This document shows positions 62,255 through 64,000 of a DNA stretch of 64,000 nucleotides, in pieces. Below the pieces are notes generated by a model that was not told where the DNA came from, made no database searches, and saw nothing but the letters and a program-made list of their open reading frames with translations. A program made the position numbers and the translations under genes. The first letter of the stretch is position 1. Every line of letters begins with the position of its first letter. Source of the DNA: Acidimicrobiales bacterium (GTDB lineage Bacteria > Actinomycetota > Acidimicrobiia > Acidimicrobiales > JACCXE01); assembly GCA_035546775.1 (NCBI GenBank), contig DASZWD010000020.1, positions 1-64,000 on the forward strand, given 5' to 3'.

Positions 62255-62953
62255 ATGCCCAGCACCCTTTCCCGCGCGCTGCGTCGCGCTGCAAATCGAC
62301 TTGATCAGCGCGGCGTCGACCGCCGAGCCGTTGCCCGTCAGATCGTCGGCGGCGCTTGGGAGGAGATGGGCCAGCACCAGTTCAACTTCCTCGTGGAGCA
62401 GGGCCTCCAGCCGAGCGACTGGATGCTCGACGTCGGCTGCGGGGCGTTGCGCGGCGGTGTGCACTTCATCCGCTACCTCGAGCCCGGGCATTACTGCGGG
62501 ATCGAGCGTGAGCAATGGATTCTCGACGTCGGCGCCGAGGAACTCGCCGACGCCGGTCTGACCGACCGGGCGCCCGTCCTGCTGTGCAACCGGGACTTCG
62601 AGTTCGACAAGTTCGGTCGGCAGTTCGACGTCGCCCTCGCGCAGTCGGTCTTCACCCACATCCCGCTCAACAACATCCACCGGTGTCTCGTGCGCATGTC
62701 CGAGGCACTGCGCCCCGGCGGCGTGTTCTACGCCACCTTTCTCGACAACCCGGGTGACCCCAACGATCTGTCGCCGATCGAGTTCCCGCAGAAGGACGGA
62801 CCGCCGTCGGTCACGTATCCCGACCGCGACCCGTTCCGCTACCACGTGCGGTTTTTCGAGGATCTCGTCAACGGCCTGCCCCTGAAGCTCGAGCACATCG
62901 GCGACTGGGGTTCGCCGCGGGGCCAGTCGATGCTGGCGTTCCACAAGGTCTGA
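62255..62953 (+). CDS. SAM-dependent methyltransferase (class I)
   Basis: A 232-residue Rossmann-fold methyltransferase: MLDVGCGALRGG (motif I), then YCGIEREQ, FDVALAQSVFTHIPLNNI, and LRPGGVFYATF. The core resembles methyltransferases acting on small molecules or sugars. A 35-residue helical lead is present. The substrate is not known. It is followed by a clear terminator. Confidence 0.84.
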   Translation: MPSTLSRALRRAANRLDQRGVDRRAVARQIVGGAWEEMGQHQFNFLVEQGLQPSDWMLDVGCGALRGGVHFIRYLEPGHYCGIEREQWILDVGAEELADAGLTDRAPVLLCNRDFEFDKFGRQFDVALAQSVFTHIPLNNIHRCLVRMSEALRPGGVFYATFLDNPGDPNDLSPIEFPQKDGPPSVTYPDRDPFRYHVRFFEDLVNGLPLKLEHIGDWGSPRGQSMLAFHKV

Positions 62954-62977
62954 GTCTCACCCGCCGCCCAGACGCGC

Positions 62978-63012
62978 AAGAGGGCCGGCGCTTCGTTGCA
63001 CCGGCCCTCTTT
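62978..63012 (+). terminator. Intrinsic terminator after methyltransferase gene
   Basis: AAGAGGGCCGG (62978-62988) pairs perfectly with CCGGCCCTCTT (63001-63011) across a 12-nt loop, 24 nt after the stop codon. It ends in a short T run. The same stem read in reverse would also end minus-strand transcripts from the gene at 63.1 kb. Confidence 0.8.
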
Positions 63013-63041
63013 GCTCAGTAGAGCGAGGTTGTTGCTACGCC

Positions 63042-63066
63042 GCGAGACGCATGTGCGACTTGCGCT
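63042..63066 (+). repeat. 25-bp direct repeat, copy 1 (fossil gene tail)
   Basis: This copy matches 63101-63125 exactly over 25 bp, with a period of 59 bp. Read on the minus strand it encodes RKSHMRLAA with its own TAG, preceded in frame by a TAA, so only 14 codons are open. It looks like the leftover 3' end of a duplicate of the small membrane-protein gene just upstream. Confidence 0.75.
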
Positions 63067-63093
63067 GCTGTCTTTCTGGTTAGCGAAGCGCTG

Positions 63094-63414
63094 TTACGCA
63101 GCGAGACGCATGTGCGACTTGCGCTCTTCCGGCTCTTCGCCCTCGGACGCGCCCAGCCAGTGGTGGAGACCACGCCACACGCTGGTGGTGCCGGCGAGCG
63201 CGACGCCCGTCAGCAGATGGCCCACGGTGGCGTTGCGCACGGCGATGTGCCAACCGGTGAACATGCTGTAGTCCATCCAGTAGGCGACGCCGATACCCAT
63301 GGCCAACATCACGAAGCCGTGATAGCGCCGGAGCATCGGCACGAGATCCTCGAGGAAGTTGGCGACGGCGAAGATGCCGAGACCGACGAAGGCGAGGGTC
63401 AGAAAGTCATGCAT
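63094..63414 (-). CDS. Small three-helix membrane protein
   Basis: A 106-residue membrane protein starting at ATG 63414, with a strong AGGAGG 8 nt upstream. Three hydrophobic segments (LTLAFVGLGIFAVANFLEDL; GFVMLAMGIGVAYWMDYSM; VGHLLTGVALAGTTSVWRGL), then an acidic and basic tail ending ERKSHMRLAA. No family was recognised. The tail's DNA is duplicated downstream. It is divergent from thrB. Confidence 0.72.
   Translation of the reverse strand: MHDFLTLAFVGLGIFAVANFLEDLVPMLRRYHGFVMLAMGIGVAYWMDYSMFTGWHIAVRNATVGHLLTGVALAGTTSVWRGLHHWLGASEGEEPEERKSHMRLAA
63101..63125 (+). repeat. 25-bp direct repeat, copy 2 (inside the membrane-protein gene)
   Basis: This is the coding copy, forming the last codons of the small membrane protein. 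The stop differs from copy 1 (TAA versus TAG) and the Ala codon differs, showing that the copies are not a fresh duplication. Confidence 0.75.
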
Positions 63415-63487
63415 GAGTACTGCCTCCTGACGGGAGGGGAAGTTGTTTCCCGTCACTGCTTTCGACCACGCCGTCGACGAAAAAGTG

Positions 63488-63500
63488 ACAACTAGGTTGT
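63488..63500. promoter_or_regulatory. Short inverted repeat before thrB
   Basis: ACAAC-TAG-GTTGT is a perfect 5-bp-arm inverted repeat ending 4 nt before the thrB ATG, which lacks a Shine-Dalgarno site. It could be an operator or part of a leaderless promoter; the evidence is slight. Confidence 0.3.
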
Positions 63501-63504
63501 TGCA

Positions 63505-64000
63505 ATGCGCGCCAGATGTCCGTGTAGTTCAGCCAACTTGGGACCCGGCTTCGACGCGCTCGCGCTGGCGCTGAGTCTCTACGTCGACGTCTCCGTGGAG
63601 CCGGCGGACGCGCTGTCGATCACGGCCCACGGCGAGGGCGAGGACTTCCCGGTGGGTCCCGATCACATGGCGGCGCGCGTGGTGCGGGATGTGCTGGGTC
63701 ACGACAACGTCGCGATCACCATCCGTTCCGAAATCCCGGTGGCGCGGGGCCTCGGGAGCAGCGCGGCGCTGGCGGCTGCCACCGCCGCCGCCGCCGGCGC
63801 CGCCGAACCACTCGCGGTTGCCACCGCCGTGGACGGCCACGCCGAGAACGCGGCGGCGTCCGTACTCGGCGGCCTCGTCGTGGGCACCATGGTCGGCGAC
63901 ACACCCGTCGCCGAACGCCTGGCCGTCGACGACCGGCTGGCGTTCGTCGTCGTCATCCCCGACCGGATGCTGTCGACGCGTGACGCCCGCGCCGCCTTGC
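63505..64000 (+). CDS. thrB: Homoserine kinase, 5' part (cut by window end)
   Basis: The first 165 codons of a GHMP kinase. CPCSSANLGPGFDALALALSLY is the homoserine-kinase N-terminus and PVARGLGSSAAL the ATP-binding GHMP motif. It phosphorylates homoserine in threonine synthesis. The rest lies beyond base 64000. The start ATG 63505 follows TTGTTGCA with no ribosome-binding site, so leaderless initiation is possible. Its presence fits the amino-acid (dap) genes nearby. Confidence 0.9.
   Translation, partial: MRARCPCSSANLGPGFDALALALSLYVDVSVEPADALSITAHGEGEDFPVGPDHMAARVVRDVLGHDNVAITIRSEIPVARGLGSSAALAAATAAAAGAAEPLAVATAVDGHAENAAASVLGGLVVGTMVGDTPVAERLAVDDRLAFVVVIPDRMLSTRDARAAL

Noticed and set aside
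1-64000. tRNA, rRNA, CRISPR, integrase or IS elements
   Set aside because: Gaps are short and none shows a cloverleaf, array or terminal inverted repeats; no transposase or integrase motifs were found.

Overview
The window is a high-GC actinobacterial chromosome segment. The evidence is the actinobacterial order lepB-DUF2469-yraN-comM-dprA ... rpsB-tsf-pyrH-frr-cdsA-dxr-rseP-ispG-proS-rimP-nusA-ylxR-infB-rbfA-DHH-truB-ribF-rpsO-pnp-M16-dapB-dapA-rnj-ftsK, the actinobacteria-specific DUF2469, RNase J, many GTG/TTG starts and a short archaeal-type ProS. A deep-branching actinobacterium, for example of the Acidimicrobiia type, fits best. That placement is inference. No tRNA, rRNA, CRISPR array, IS element or prophage was seen.

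Layout. 1-5409: secretion and DNA-uptake block (signal peptidase I, DUF2469, YraN, an enoyl-CoA hydratase-like protein, ComM, DprA), with two very small minus-strand genes between yraN and the crotonase gene. 5494-8429: a secreted protein joining a degenerate LytM-like domain to a lipase-like hydrolase, then a secreted beta-propeller protein. 8560-19586: translation, nucleotide, lipid and isoprenoid housekeeping (rpsB to proS), interrupted by a secreted RTX-repeat protein between ispG and proS. 19629-29190: an accessory insert between proS and rimP. It holds an Ig-repeat secreted protein, a 1473-residue secreted beta-helix/Ig-repeat protein on the minus strand, and, divergent from it, an FHA-HTH regulator translationally coupled to a Ser/Thr kinase-ATPase-TPR protein. 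A TGTCCC/GGGACA operator-like element lies between them.

29198-39442: the rimP-nusA-ylxR-infB-rbfA-DHH-truB-ribF translation operon, led by a TATAAT promoter and an intrinsic-terminator hairpin. A putative copper-handling divergent gene pair and a small secreted protein interrupt it. 39449-46819: phosphotransferase-like protein, ArfB, rpsO, a structured pnp leader, pnp, M16 peptidase, dapB and an alcohol dehydrogenase. 46820-53852: a secreted sulfatase coupled to a DedA protein, two TetR regulators with visible operators, a ferritin-like diiron protein and a second Zn alcohol dehydrogenase. 53901-62219: a winged-helix-like protein coupled to dapA, then rnj, a flavin monooxygenase, an SDR, a hotdog thioesterase and ftsK. 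62255-64000: a methyltransferase, a terminator, a small membrane protein with a duplicated gene tail, and the 5' part of thrB.

Genes are packed tightly. Same-strand neighbours often overlap by 1-14 nt (ATGA, GTGA, TTGA, TAATG), and several convergent pairs overlap or abut at their 3' ends. No gene-free stretch exceeds about 140 bases. The most unusual features are the FHA-HTH/kinase/giant surface protein module, the start-codon problem of ylxR, the candidate RNA switches before rimP and pnp, and the divergent pair at 35.2 kb whose start codons overlap.
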